Source of the DNA: Salvator merianae
Lineage: Eukaryota > Chordata > Lepidosauria > Squamata > Teiidae
NCBI GenBank assembly: GCA_003586115.2
Contig: QVOM02000090.1
Location: 9,984,081 to 10,048,080, forward strand
Direction of reading: 5' to 3'
DNA length: 64,000 nucleotides
Below are positions 22,617 to 36,770 of this stretch, piece by piece. The position numbers and the translations under genes are program-made. Numbering within the stretch: position 1 is the first letter of the stretch; each line of letters starts with the position of its first letter. The notes beneath the pieces were generated by a model that saw nothing but the letters and a program-made list of their open reading frames with translations, was not told where the DNA came from and made no database searches.

Positions 22617-25600
22617 CTGCAAGGGGACGGAAGAGCAAATCACTGCATCAGTCTCTCAGTGTTAGAACCCAGGTGGTGGGGTCCATACATTTAACCTGCC
22701 TATTCAAGACCTATTTCTTCACTCAGGCTTTCCCTATGGGAGCGAGCCGTCTGCTTGTTTTCTGTCCCATTCACTTGTAATACAGCTCAGCTGTGGAATG
22801 CTTAGAGATGGCATTCAGGCGTCTGTGGTACCTGCAGCACAACCTTGGACTGTATCAGGGAGGACACGCTGTTCGGTGCCCTGGTCCCAATTTGCTCAGG
22901 GCCTTGATAGGTACGGATTAAACCTTGCATCTGGCCCAGCAGCTAACTAACTAAGTGTGCAATTGCTTAAGTGCAGTTACGATATGCATGCAAGCAAGTG
23001 CATTCAGCACCCTACCCACTCCATTTTGCAGTAATCTCAGCACATCTGAAGGAGCATCTTCTCCCATATAAACCGGCCTGGTCACTAAGATTAGAAGGGG
23101 AGGCCTTTCTCCTAGTTCCACTACCCTCGGAGATGCAAGGTGTAGTGGCACATGAGAGGGCCTTTTCAGTGGCATCCCCCAGGCTCTGGAACAGCCTCCC
23201 AGTGGATGTATGCCAGGCGCCTACGTTATATTGTTTTTGGTGCCTGGTTACAACATCTCTCTTCACTCAGGTCTTTGATGTTCAGCTTTCTCTGAACGTA
23301 GCTCGGTCATGGTAAGAGGGTTACGTTTTAAGAATGTTTTATTCTGTTTTATCAAATTGTAGTTTTTATTTGAATGTTCTGACCCACCCATTCGGTGTCA
23401 GAAACAGCCCTTGGGAATAATTATGCCAATAGCCCTTTGTGTCTCGTTCTTCCGTAATACCTCGAGTGTCTTAAAATGAACTCCGGCTCTGGCTCCTGGA
23501 AATCCCCCCAAACATTCAGGAATTCATCAGATTCTTTAAATCTCTAGACCACCTAAATATGTCCTTCACCTTCACAGCTGAAGAGTATTATTTGAATATC
23601 AAACTTTGGGAATGCTGAATGAGGTTTTCTAGGAGGGAAAAATGCATAGGCTTCCATCTACGTTGGCAGTCAGTCAGCCAAAATTTGTGATCTAATGCAC
23701 AGTACAAGGAAGGCATTCTGATGTAAATTCAGTCAGTCCTCTGTGATATAAGCTCTAGTGTAAAACTCCACAGGCAACCTGCACTATCAATCTAATGAGA
23801 GAGTGAAAAATGGCAGATTTATATTGTGGTACAGAGCAGCCTCTAGTGGAAATGCTCAGAATTATTGCTTATTTTTTTAATTTTAAGCAAATTCTATCGC
23901 CTTTACTGTATTCCTCAAGACTATGTACTTTCAGGTAACACCGTCAATCTGCGGTTTGCTTGGTAATCTTCTTTAAAATAATGAGACACAGGAAGAGTAC
24001 TATGGTACAGTTATGACATATATTTATGTAATATGGAAAAGGTGGACAGAGAAAAAAATATTTTGTCTCCCTGTCACACAACCCTAGAACCATGGGACAC
24101 TCTATGAAGCTGATGGGTAGGAGAGTTAGGACCAATAAAGGGAAATATTTTTTCCCCCAGAGAGTCATCGATCTATGGAATTTACTACCAGAAGAGGTGG
24201 GACAGCAACCAGCCTGGATAGCGTTAAGAATGGGTTGGACAAATTCATGGAAGACAGGTGTATCAATGGCTACTAGAATGGATGCCTATGTACTGCCTCC
24301 AGAGTGATTTAGATGCTGGAAACAGGTAGATGGACAGACCAGTAAAACCGTAACTGAGAATAAAAGAAGGTTTGGCAATATTTCAAATTTTTAAGAATGG
24401 TGAGAGAGTTTTCAACCCCAATTTTGACATCATCAATGTGGTTTCAACCAACAGCCTTCTCCGTCTATGGCTTCCTGCCAAGATCAGGAACGCATATTCC
24501 ATATCAGAAACATTAAAAATAGGTTCTTGCTAAATGACCTAGTTAACTTTACAGGCTGTTTATTGTTAACTGTCTACTTCTTCCAACATCTGGATGGCTT
24601 CTGGCATCCAGACATGCAGGAGTTCTAGAAATACTTCTGTTGGCACAGATCAGACCTCCAAAATTTTATCTTAGCCAGCAAGGCAGTTGGAAACCCAGTC
24701 CTTGCCCAGACAGGAACGAAACTGGCATGCGACGGCACCTCTCAGGCATTTGTGCATTCTGTGCACAAACGACTTACCTTGGGCAGCGTACCGACACGAC
24801 CCATCCTCGACCAGAACGTTGTAGAAAGGCTGGTGGGGCCCATGGGGCAGGCTGTGGACATTCATGTTTCGGATCCACTCGTGTCCCATCATGCATGTAG
24901 GGTCCCAACCATAGATCACGCAGTTGTAGCCGTACCTAAATTAAAAGAATAAACTGCTCACTCAAAGGCAACAGGGCAGGCGTGGGAATCAAAGGGTTCT
25001 GTACGGAGAAAACCATGGCCGAAAGAAATGATGCTGCTTCCGCGCCTGAAAGTAACAAGCCGAAGCTGCACTCAGTAAACGCTGAACCACGCCCGCGACG
25101 TGCAGAGACACGATGGTGAAAGGGTTACCGCTTGTGCTTCATAATCAGGCCGACCGAATAGCAGATGTCCTTGTGCTTCTCTTCCGAGTGGAGTTTCACT
25201 TCAGGGCCTGCTTCCTCCTTCCGGCGTTCAATGTGTTCCAGGGTGTGCTGAACTAAGTAGCCCACTGCACCGTGCTGGCAAGGGTCCAGGGCCTGAATGT
25301 GCTGCAAGATGTCCAGGACCTTTGAACAAAGAAGCAGAGACAGCTGACCTGGTCAGAGAAAAGACTTGGCCCTGACACAACTTGATAATCATGGATTTAA
25401 AAGGAGCTTATTGCACCATACATGCCCTTTGAGGCACCTTCTCTCTGTCAACTCTTCTTATGCCAGAGACTAATTGGGCCTCTAAGGGTGCATATTTAAG
25501 ACCTCCCCCTCCCAAACAAAATGCCCACCCTATGAATCCAAGCTTAAATACCTTTTCTGGCCAGATCCCCAGGTGGAAGTACAGCCTCGCTTGCAGCATG

Positions 25601-28600
25601 AGATGCTGCACATTATCTGGATACATGGCCAAGTACAGATCCAGAGAATCTCTGAGGAGCTGGTAGGACTGATCAGTGCTTTCCCTGGCAAACAGAAATA
25701 TTTGACGAAAGGTTACACTTTTATGTAAGCCTCATGCTGCAGAGATAAAATAGCACTGGCTGTATATCGCTCAGAGTTGAAAAGCCGACTGGACAACCAC
25801 CAAAGCAGTCCTCAGTATCTGTTTTATTAGCCACACTGCCATATTAAAAGCCCCAGAAGGCCGACATTCTTCACACAGCCTTGCAAATGGCACTCCTCCT
25901 CTTCCTCTTATGCCTTTCCTTCCATTCTGTCTGTCTGTCCTCTTTTCCGATCGACATTCCCTGTTACATCTTGCAACTCAAGAGTGGCCAATTGGTATTC
26001 ATCTCTTTCTCTCATCTCTTTGAGACACCTTCACGGAACAGACACTGTTCAATCTACAATGGTCAAGTAGGTGTTGAAGCAAACTCCAGTCGTCTGCAGA
26101 GTTCTTCTGTGACATGGAATGTTGCTTGGAGCTGGTATGCTTCTCTTCAATGCTAAGCCAGCAAAAAACCAGGATGCAAAACTGGGCATCAGAAGATTAT
26201 GCACCAAAGAGTCATTGAATCTGGGACTGCCATGATACCAGAGTCCAGCAGGGACCAGGATACCAATCAGAGGCCTCACCCCGGATTATTTCCCAGGACA
26301 GGGGCCTGCTGTTCACAAGTTAGCACAGACTATGTCAGGCTCTGGATGGCAGCCCCCTATTCCAGGATATAATCTGGAATAAGGCCCAGTGCAGAAAGGA
26401 CCAGAGGCTACAGGCCATTAGACAAGGAGTCGAGCTGGTGATCAGGAATTCAATGACTGTAAAGCTTGGCAGGCAGAAGGCTACCGAATAATCTAGAATG
26501 CCTGAAAAATTTGTATTTTCTGTACTATCTTCACAAGTCCAATGTGAAATAAATACGTAAGTGGAAAGTCCAGTGTGTAAGGAAGAGCCTTTCTTTACAT
26601 AAGCTCATTGACTCTTGAAGGACAGGGCTGTTATAGGGCATGACCTTCACTTCCCAAGTTGTTCCATCTGTCCACAGGTGCTGGATGCCCTAGGAAAATG
26701 CCATTTCCCCAGCAATCACAAAAAAGTTTGATTCCAAGTCTAGTCAACTTATCATAAGCCAACTCTCTTTGGCTTTATGGACCTTGGAACCCCTGAAAGA
26801 AATATGATCTGCCACGCTGATTATTATCAGGTAGGAGTATGTACACTCTTAGAGTATTTACTGTGCTTCATTTGTTATAAAGTGTTTTTAATAAATGCCT
26901 GGCAATGATCCTTCAGATTCAGGTTGGTATTATCTCCGTATTACACAAAGAAATAGATTACGTGAGTGACTTGTCTAAGACCAACAAAACCCATTTGTAC
27001 CAGAGAATCCATGGACCTAGCTCTCTCTCAGATACAGTGAGCCTGTTTAAAAATATTTATCCTTTTGAACAAGGAAGTAACATTCTATGGTATTCTAAAT
27101 CTTTAAGGGTTTCAGCTGCTCTGCCATTCATGTCTGCAGCCCAGTTCTGCCAGAATTTGGCTTTCTCCTCCTCCTCCTTTGAAATGTGTAACATGTTCAG
27201 ATTTTCTTGGAAATTCACAATGACATGCTAGACACTCACCGCTTTCCAATGTTTAACAAGTTTCCCACCATGCGCTGAAGAACTTCCTTCGCTGTTGCCA
27301 CACCATAAAATTCCTCCGTCACATGGTGTCCGATCAAGTACTCACATTCTTTCACCGTCAGCTGCTTTCCTTTCCCAAAAGCATCAATGTACACGAAGTC
27401 GAAGATGTTTGTGCTTCTGGATAAAACACAAAAAGAACAGCAACTGAGGGCTGTGTAGGCAGAAAAAGTGGTTTCCCTTAAAACAGCGAAACTTCAGTCC
27501 CCATAGCAAGTTGTGTGAATACCTTGACACACTACTCTAGTGTGCCTGTAGACATATACTGATGGGATTAGTGGGCCACTATCATGTTTTGCTCGTCACT
27601 GTCTATGCTGCCTTTTGCTTATGGGAGCTGTACAAAAAATTGCTGTGAAAACACTTCTGTCTAAATCACAGATGCTCTGGTTCTCTGTCCTTCCTCCTTC
27701 CATCCTCCAGTCCTGCAACAACCCTCACCGAGCATGCTCAGTTGTCACTGAGTTGTTACAGGACCTTTTCCCTTCCGTCCATGTTCCTCCTAACAGTTTT
27801 TCAAACTAGAACTTGCTAGTAGTTCCCCTTTCATGCATGGACGAGGCCATTTTAGCTGTAGAAAGACCAGAACTCAGAGAACCGAGATCGCTAGAGGTAT
27901 ACGAAGTTCTACAAGGCAGATATTTGCCTTTCCCCCCACCTTCCTGAAATCTGCCCATTATCTATTTTGGACAGCTGTATCCTCAGCCATCCTGTGACAG
28001 GCAAAGAGCCCTTGGAGTAAATTTATGCCCTTTTGTCGAGGTGCCAGACAGTTCTCTGACAGTTAACAAGACCATAATGTAATATTCCTGACGGCTGACT
28101 CCAATATGGCAGGGAGCAAGGTTTTTCTAATCAAATGCAACCTATTTTTCTTTCAAAGCAGGGTGGAAAAGCCCGCATGCATCTCATATGACTTCATTGC
28201 TTGGCAGTGACAAATGAGGATGGGGCAACATGGGACGCTGAAATATCTGACTCCCTGAAATAGATGCCACCCTGCCAGCTTAGGAAACAGTTTCCAGGCA
28301 GAAAAGAACAGGAGCCAGATGGAACCGGAAAAGCTTACCCTTCTGTCCCCTGGCACCACCTGAGCAGAAAATGACTGGGAAAGTTGACAGGCTCAAGCTG
28401 GACACCCAGTTGCCTGGCAATGGTTAAATACAGCACAGACAAGCTGATTGGAATTCCAGTCCTATGGATCAAGACCTGCGCAGGATAGGAGGGAAAAGAG
28501 AGGGAAAAACTCTTGTGTGTGATTTTTAAGCAATAGAGAGATCTATTTGCAGTATAAAAGACCCTTTGTGCTTCAAAAGAGCAGCACAAAACACATCCAG

Positions 28601-31600
28601 TAGCCTCTACTAGCTAATGAAGGAAGCATTATTGTTGGCAGCTGCCCGTCCCTGCAGGGTCTGGGCCCAATCTGTCATGTGTTCCATGTTCATAGCCCAA
28701 AGTGATTTATTGGTCTAGTCATTTCACCGGTCAGAGTTGTTTAGAGAGGATGCTTTACCTGGCGAATGTAAGAATTCAGCGAATTGTAGTAATCCACTTC
28801 ATTCCCTTTGTATTTCAATTGCTCGTAGAGGACGTAATTCATGGCGTCAAGCACCTGCCGCTGAAGCTCCACCTGAGCGACAATCAACGTCTCTCCTGAA
28901 ATGCAAGGAGAATAAAATCATTAGTTGAACTTGCTACAATGGGATGTAAAGTATTTTTTAGAGGCTACTCTGGATTTGTGTACAGTGGAGAGCAGGGCGG
29001 ACCATGGTGGCTCTGCTCCACACAAATACATATAACTTCACTCTGGATTCCACGATGGATGAAAGACAGACTATAAAGGGAAGAAAACGCTGGCACCTGT
29101 CACTGTGCTATATGGCCCCAAATGGCAACAGGGTGATTGCACGCCATCTGACTCAGCTCAAGAACAGAATGTGCCCTTTGCATTGAATTCCTGAATCTCC
29201 AGGGCAATTGTATAGCTCTGGACCGAGATGGGATGAAGATGCTTTCCCTGTCTCTGCAGTTGAGTTTTAATGTTTCCCTGTTGTCACTGTAAAGGCTAAG
29301 AAAAACAGAAGTCATTCAGCAGAGTACCTGGTTGTTGGGATACACTGGGATGCCTGGGGTTTTTGGATTTCAGATATTTACGAACTTTAGCAGCGATATC
29401 ATCAACCTGGGACTGGACTCCTTCCAGGTGGATGTCTGACAGTGGGTTACAATACTGGTCAATCAATACAGCTCCTAGGAAAGGAGAGGATGAAAACAAA
29501 AGAAACACAGAAAAATGTAAATGTTACATCCTTTTCATCAAACGATTATTTTAACATCAGAAGACCAAAGAAGTCTGTCTGGTTCCATCCATATTTGTCT
29601 TTAGGCACCAAATAACTAGCCAGTAGTTTGGACATTTTATTACCCTCTTCAGAAGGTCTGGTTCTTGATAAAATATCCATTGAAATATACTTTGCTGAGG
29701 TTCCTATGCATGAAGTTCAGGTCCAAATGAAAGAAATCCTCCACGAATGGAATGTACTTTTTCAAAAACCATCTTTACATCTCTACTCACCTTCCAAAAA
29801 AGATTGTTCTTCTGCTGGGTGTTGGAGATATGCCTTCAGTTTCTTTAGTATGTTTTGTTGTCGCAGGAAGTAAAGAATTTTCTTGGCATAATATTTCCAC
29901 GTCAAGGCTTTCCTGCAGGGTGAAGGGAACTTTATCATGAATAGCTGCTTTGGTGATTCTCAGAAGAATGAAGAGCAGTAGACCAGAAACACAAATAGCT
30001 GATCTTGAATTTTGTTTATAAGAGACAACTCAAGCACAGTACACGATTAATCTGAGCTTCTGAAAGTACAATGAGGCATTGTATTAAATAGTTATGTTCT
30101 ACTGAATATAAAAAATAACTATCTTAAAATAAAATCTTAACTATTGAACATGAGTGGAACTACAAGTGTGCTTCTTTCCCATTTTACTACATTTCAGAAA
30201 ATGCAAGTCAAAATTTTTCATATTTAAAAACTGTGCTGATATATGTCTGCACACTTCACCCCATGTGCATCAGAAAGAAAAAAGGCACAATATTTCTTCA
30301 CACACACACACCTCAGAAAGAGTGTGGAAGTATTTGTCTACCTAATCCCCTAGATACCTAGAGGGTTATGATTTTTAGCTGCTTGGGTGCAGCATTATAC
30401 AGGAAATTCAAAAAGACTTGGGAGTCCCAAAAAAGGCTGCAGGAAAGAGTAGAGTTCTTGAGCTGCAAAAGACAGCAGAAGAAAAGCACTGGAACAATCT
30501 ACAGGGAAAATAGTTTGGCTGATAAAATCAACATGATTCCATAGGAGCTGAAATCACTTGCACAATAACCAGTGAAATGGTTTAATACCTGCAAAAGGCT
30601 TGAAGCCTACTCTGGAGAATCCAGTGAGAAGTACAGATTGCAAAACAGAACAGTTAAGTACAAGTTGGTGCACTTTCACTTCCTTTTAGATTTTTTTTAA
30701 GCTCAGTTGTTTCTTTACTGTTTATTGACAACTACTAGCTACTCAAGTAAAACTTGACTTTTCTAGTTCACTTTGCTTTACCTTTATCTGACATCCATGC
30801 TTATTTTCCTCACCATTCTACCTGAATTCTGCTGCATGGCAGAATGACAAGCAAAACTGAAATGTTTTACAAAGAACAAAAATTCACGGGAAGGTACACT
30901 CCACTTCCTGTTTTCCAGGTCTTTTGGTTCAGCCTCACCTTCCTTCCATATTAAGGATGGACATCAGCTCATCTTCAAAAAAGTGACTTGGACATTCCAG
31001 AGTTTCAATATCAGTGAACCCATCACAGGGCACCTAGTCCAAAACAGAACAAAACAAAACATGTATCTTATCCCTAGGACATTTTGAAACACAGTGAAAA
31101 GAATAGCTATAATTATGCTAACTATGCAAAACAAGAGTTACCAAAGTCACATAAAGTTAGTTCAGAGGTTGAAGAAACCACCTTTAAACTGTCAGGTGTA
31201 GGGTATCATTTAATGTTGCCAAAACTGATAGCAAAACTTTGTTTTTATTTCACACCAATGTGCACACACAACCAAAGAAATTATAATGATCCATTTAAGC
31301 ACATGGATTACAAAATTCTTCCAATATACAATATCAAGTCACAGCTGGAACAATCATCAAATAGGAAGAAAAGTTATACTCAACAGCAGAAACTGAACTG
31401 CATTATCGACATAGTAGTCTGCATGTTACAACTTGCATCCAAAAGTGACTTGAATTAAGGGAAAGGAGAATTTTCATTAATCCCATCCTACTGTAGTTCA
31501 TATCATCCATCCTGGACTGTTCCCACAGGAGATGGGCCCTGGGAACAGTTTTAAAGAGACTTCTGCAGAAAGAAGGAAAGATAGGAAGCCCATTCTAGGA

Positions 31601-34600
31601 ATAAGACTTAGGAATTGAAGCCAGCAGTACGTGACAGATTTAGATGGACGTACTCACAGAACAGTTATACAAAGCAGACAGCTTTATGAATATACCATGA
31701 AGGTACTCATAAAGGTTGGGTGCCAGTATTTCCCTTAGGAATGGGAGTGGCTGTAGCTCACTGATAGAGCAAACTGTCTGGAAAGCAGAGGGTTTCCGGT
31801 TCGATCCTCAGCCTCTCCCCAGAAGTAGGCAACAGCAAACCACTCCTGTACCTTTGCTATGAAGACTGCACAGAGATGCTTATGGAGGTGCCCATGAGGT
31901 TAACCAGGAGTTGGTTACGACCCAGCAGCAACAAAAAATTCCCTTAAGAACACAGGAAACTTGCAAATACTAAGGGAACCAGAAACATAATATTTCAACT
32001 CCTCTTAGTGAGAAAAGCACTGGGAATGTACATTTACTCATGCTGATCTTCACTGCATGCAAAGACAAAATTGGAAAGAGTGATGAATTTTTATAAACTG
32101 TCACTTGCAAATGACTGAAGTTTCAAAGAAATATGTACATATACACTTTCCAATTGGGTGACAGTTCATTTGTTCTCATGAGATACTGCCTGATAGAAAG
32201 TGCTTCATCTCAAAACAGGTCAGAGCTTGGAATAGTTTTGCTGCACTCCCACTGCAAATGAGAGAATCCAGAGTGAATAACAGCAACATCAAGAGCTACA
32301 GAATAAGAAATCTTACATGCTTCGAAAAGAACCTTTTGGAGAAGGAGGCTACAATTCTTCGTGCTTCCAAGCCAGCTTTCTGTCGTTCCTTATATTCCTC
32401 CAGCCAATTCACACCGTCTGCCTGATTATAGTATTTCATTAATGATGGCCACCTGCATAAGACACAGAAATAAAAACACAACGGTTAAAAACACAGCAGT
32501 TGGCCCTTCAGGCTTCCATGAAGCTCCAATTAGAGCAAGCTGCTAGCTTCTAAGCTAATTTAGTTGCACTCTGCTACCAAAAGGCAGAAAAAACTTAGTT
32601 TGCTTCAGATCTAATTCATTTTATATTTGCTGCAGAGACACCATAGTGGAAGATCAGACAAGTAAAAGAAGGGCATGGAAAAGACAATAAAATCTGGCTG
32701 ACTTTGAAGCTGACATCTACTCGTTTCAAACCAATGACTTCACAGATAGGCACTGCTGGCTCAGAAAAATTATTATTTTCAAAAACCAGGCAAACAACTA
32801 AAATTATACTTTCAGATAGCTGATGTTCTCAGTTTTGTTAAGCAACTTAAAGACATTACATCAGAGAATTCAGGTTTTTAAATATTTGCTGACCTTCTCC
32901 TGTCTTTTCTACCAATGGAAACAACAACCTGTTTATCCAGAAAGCAGAGATACTTCTATAACATAAAAAATGGAGGGAAAGCTTTTCTACCTGAAGAACT
33001 GAAATTGAGGGCTTTTTTTTTTTTTTTTTTTTACATCAGGAAGCAGGACAAATGTTGCTTTCCATTTTGATCACCACTTGGCGAAGCTTTGTGTTGAAAA
33101 GAATATTACACATTCTCACTTTTCCTTTTTTTAAATATCTATTTATAAGGTTTTTTAATTCATTTTGAAAAGACACAAAACAGACATCCAATTCCCTTAC
33201 GGGTACACTTATATAAGTAACCATTCATTCTATGAATTCTTGACTTTCCACCTTCCTCTGAAGTTGCTCGCCCCTTTACACATTCTGACATAAATCAACA
33301 TGTATCTCTTCCCCCCAGCTCTAAGTAATTGGAGATTGAAATAACGGACCACCTTATGCTCTCAGAGAACACCCTCAGCTGGTGAGGCCAAAGGAAAGAT
33401 GAGATGAATTGCCCTTCAAGGACAATTGCTTAGGGACTCTTTGCCCAATTCTGCTGCAAGCTTTTTTGGCGGGAAAAACACCTGGGGAAAAACACCTGAG
33501 GCAAGAACCTAGCATTTACTCTTGCCAGATCAGGTAGCAGCTTTCTCTCTGTTTCCCATGCACTAACAGCTGCTCTCTGTGGCAATGAACCCAGACCTAT
33601 CTTTGGTTTCAGGGGCAAAAGAAAAAAAAAATCCACATCCAAATGTGGACTAAAATTCTGGACTGCTACCTGCTCTAGCTATGGTGCTTTGGAAGCTTTT
33701 GAGGTACTGCGAATTAATGGTGCACCTGCCTGTCTGTTCAAGAGAACAGAGTTTATTTGGAAAGAAATCTCAGAATGGAACCTCTTGGGAGATACTATTG
33801 CCAGCACAAATGCTTTCTCCATTTGGAAAAAAAGTTGATTCCAGAATCAGTCATGAAGTACAGAAAACTGAATAATCCACATTTGCGCACCTACACCAAG
33901 AAGGTTACCTCTCACAGTCGGTCCACAGAGTTGCTTCTGTTGCATACTTAAGTACTCCAATTCTGAGTACTTAAATGATTCTCAAAACCAAACAAACATA
34001 TTATTCTACATAGATGTTTTCAGGGCTTGAGTGAGTCTGTGAGATTATATTTATCTGTACTTCGTCCACTATCCAAAGAGGTGTTTAACTAAAAATGGAA
34101 TAAATGGAATAAGGGGCAAAGCGGTGCAGGCTGATTTAATAAACACTGGTTCTGTCAATTTCTCCTGCAGATTAATCTGAATAATTTAAACAGGAGATGT
34201 TGGCAGTCACAGATATAATCCTTGAATCAATTATTGTGTTGTCAAGAGCAAAATATTGATTTGTAATTCATTGAATGGTTTCAAGGTCTGCCAGCAATGA
34301 AAAGGATTTTAGTAGCTCTCAGACAACCCTATAATAATCCCATACCCAGCTTAAGGTGAGAATATGTTTACTCATCATATTAGTCCAATTAAGAGTCTTT
34401 CAGGAGTAGTCTATTGCTTTCATTTTGACAGGGCTGCATTCAGAAAGGAACCCTGCTTTTAGCTGCAGTTACGAAAAGGAATTTTGCTTTAACATAATGC
34501 TTCAGAAGGCGGCTAAGCCAACCTATCTACTGTGGTCTGCGAAAAAGAAATCTGACTTCAACCATAGCTTGGTCCCTATATAGCGAAAACATATTAATAT

Positions 34601-36733
34601 TTTGAAGGGGACAGGTTTGTTTGTTTTTTAATTTTAATTAAGCAAAATAGTAATTATTATTTCAGTTATTAGTATTTCTGTGAGAATTTTAAGCTACCAA
34701 TTGTCAACGATTAATTAAGGCACTCTGAATTCTTGCAATTTTAACACTTTTGTTAATAAAAGCCTGGCAAATGAATAAGTAGAAAAGCAAGCCACAAACC
34801 AACTTCATAAGGAGTTGTAATGCTGCTCTAGAACAGTGTTGGGGAGCAGCTATCCCTTCAGACACACATGGGGGTGTTCACGACCCTTCCCTCCCCACAA
34901 CAAACTCTGTCGGAGAAACGAATAAATGGATTTCTAACTCTGGCCTGCTTTTGAAAACAGGTGAGGTTCATACACTGCCCGGCCGCAGCCAGATCTCGGC
35001 AGAGGAAGGCACGTTTTATTGACTTTTCTCTCTGCCAGTTGGCTTGTAAATCTCAGACTGAGCTGCACAAAGGCAGAGGACATTTTCTTTTCACCTGTGC
35101 AAGAGACTAGTGAATCAGGGACGGTTTTGCCAGTTCAACAAGCCATTTCTGTGGACGGTTTGCCAAGTGGTGTAGACAGCTCAGAATTCAGCTTTATCAT
35201 GTAGGCAGTCAAGCTGGGTCTCTAAAGATCCTGATCCAACCGTGGGAGCCAGTGTAGTCTCATTATAATAGCAGCCACTTCATCGCCGGATTTTTGGCAA
35301 AAGCAAAGATACTGACCCTGTTGATCTGGGCTGGACGCCACCTTGAGTAATTATAACTGAGTACCTTAAATCCCCACTGCAATTGCATTTGGAGGGCCCG
35401 TCTCTCCTAACTATCCTCAAATAATCAGTTGCAGCAGTAATGTTAACAAAGCAAGGCAATATTCCAGTAAAGGAATAACTGGAGCCCTCTGTTGCCATTT
35501 ATACTACTAAATTTGTTAACTGTGGTGAAGCAGCATGAAGCAATCAGGTAGAGAGTTCTTGCCATCCTATTTCTGCTGGTGAACGGGAAACAAAAGAAGA
35601 AAAAGAGTGCAGGATAAATGCAAAGTATGATGAAGGTTTCCATACAGTGATGCATAAATCAATGGGTTGTCGGCCTTCTCCTGTCTTGTAAACCAATGGA
35701 AAGAGCTTGGGCACGAAGATATGGAAACTCTTAAGTTGCCCATGCACCAGAGTTTGCCCTCTCAACCTTGCCAGTGTCATGCAAAGGTGCGCTAACGTGA
35801 CATCTGGCACTTGGTTGGCTGCAAGAGCTGTTGGAGAGATGATCTATGGTTCATCCAATCATCTTAGGCGCTCCACTCCAGATTTTCTGTCAGGGTTTAT
35901 CCCCTTAGCCTTTGCTAAGGTACTCACAAGGCAGTAAGGCTATTTTATTAATAGCTGGGCAAACCCAAACTACCACAGCAGAACAGGGGGTCCTGGGTTC
36001 TAGCTTAGTGGCCTTAACCACTGGGCGCTCAGTTCATAGTGACTGATCAGCAAAGACATGAATACAAAAGGAGAACCCTATGGCCAGGAATTATTAGAGC
36101 AGAAATGAGAAGAAGGATAAAGAATCCTGTAACTTCTTCATAAGGATCAATAAAGGGCTGTGGCCATTTCCAGAATATAGTGCACAGCTTCATTTATCCT
36201 ATCTTACAAGCATACTGTGGGCAGATTTAGAAACTGCAGAATTCACCCTTTGGATTTCTTTATGTGGAAGACAAACCTGCTGAATCTGAGCCACTGAGCA
36301 CTCTGAGCTATATAACAGTACCATGGTGATAGTGCCAAGACTAACCTAACATCACTTCTCCTTGGTATGATAAGCTTTTAGGGAGGGAGGGACACAAACA
36401 AGTTCTGTTGGGCGGTGGTGGGAAACATAGATAAGACTCTTGTTTGCTAGTCACATGAATTTTATCAGGAGCTTGCCTGGCCTGGCCAGGCATGAATTAG
36501 GCAATCAATTATCTTCCCCTGTCATCCTCCTGACTTTTTACTCCTCACATTGATTTGGCCTGTGAAAGAATTAACTTGGGTAGCTGAGCCAGTAGTCTGA
36601 CAAGCCCACTTCATATTAAATTCCGGATGTCTGCCAGGTCTTCTAGATTATTTTCATTAATAGTGACAGGGAGGATGTCTGCTCTCTCTCACACACACAC
36701 TTCCTTAACTACTAGTGCTATCCATAAGGTCAA

Positions 36734-36770
<37 letters not shown>

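Noticed and set aside
31743..31818. Functional tRNA gene
   Set aside because: Only the A and B boxes are tRNA-like. The segment continues into a SINE body with a BovB-like tail and A-rich end, and no clean cloverleaf with anticodon could be drawn.
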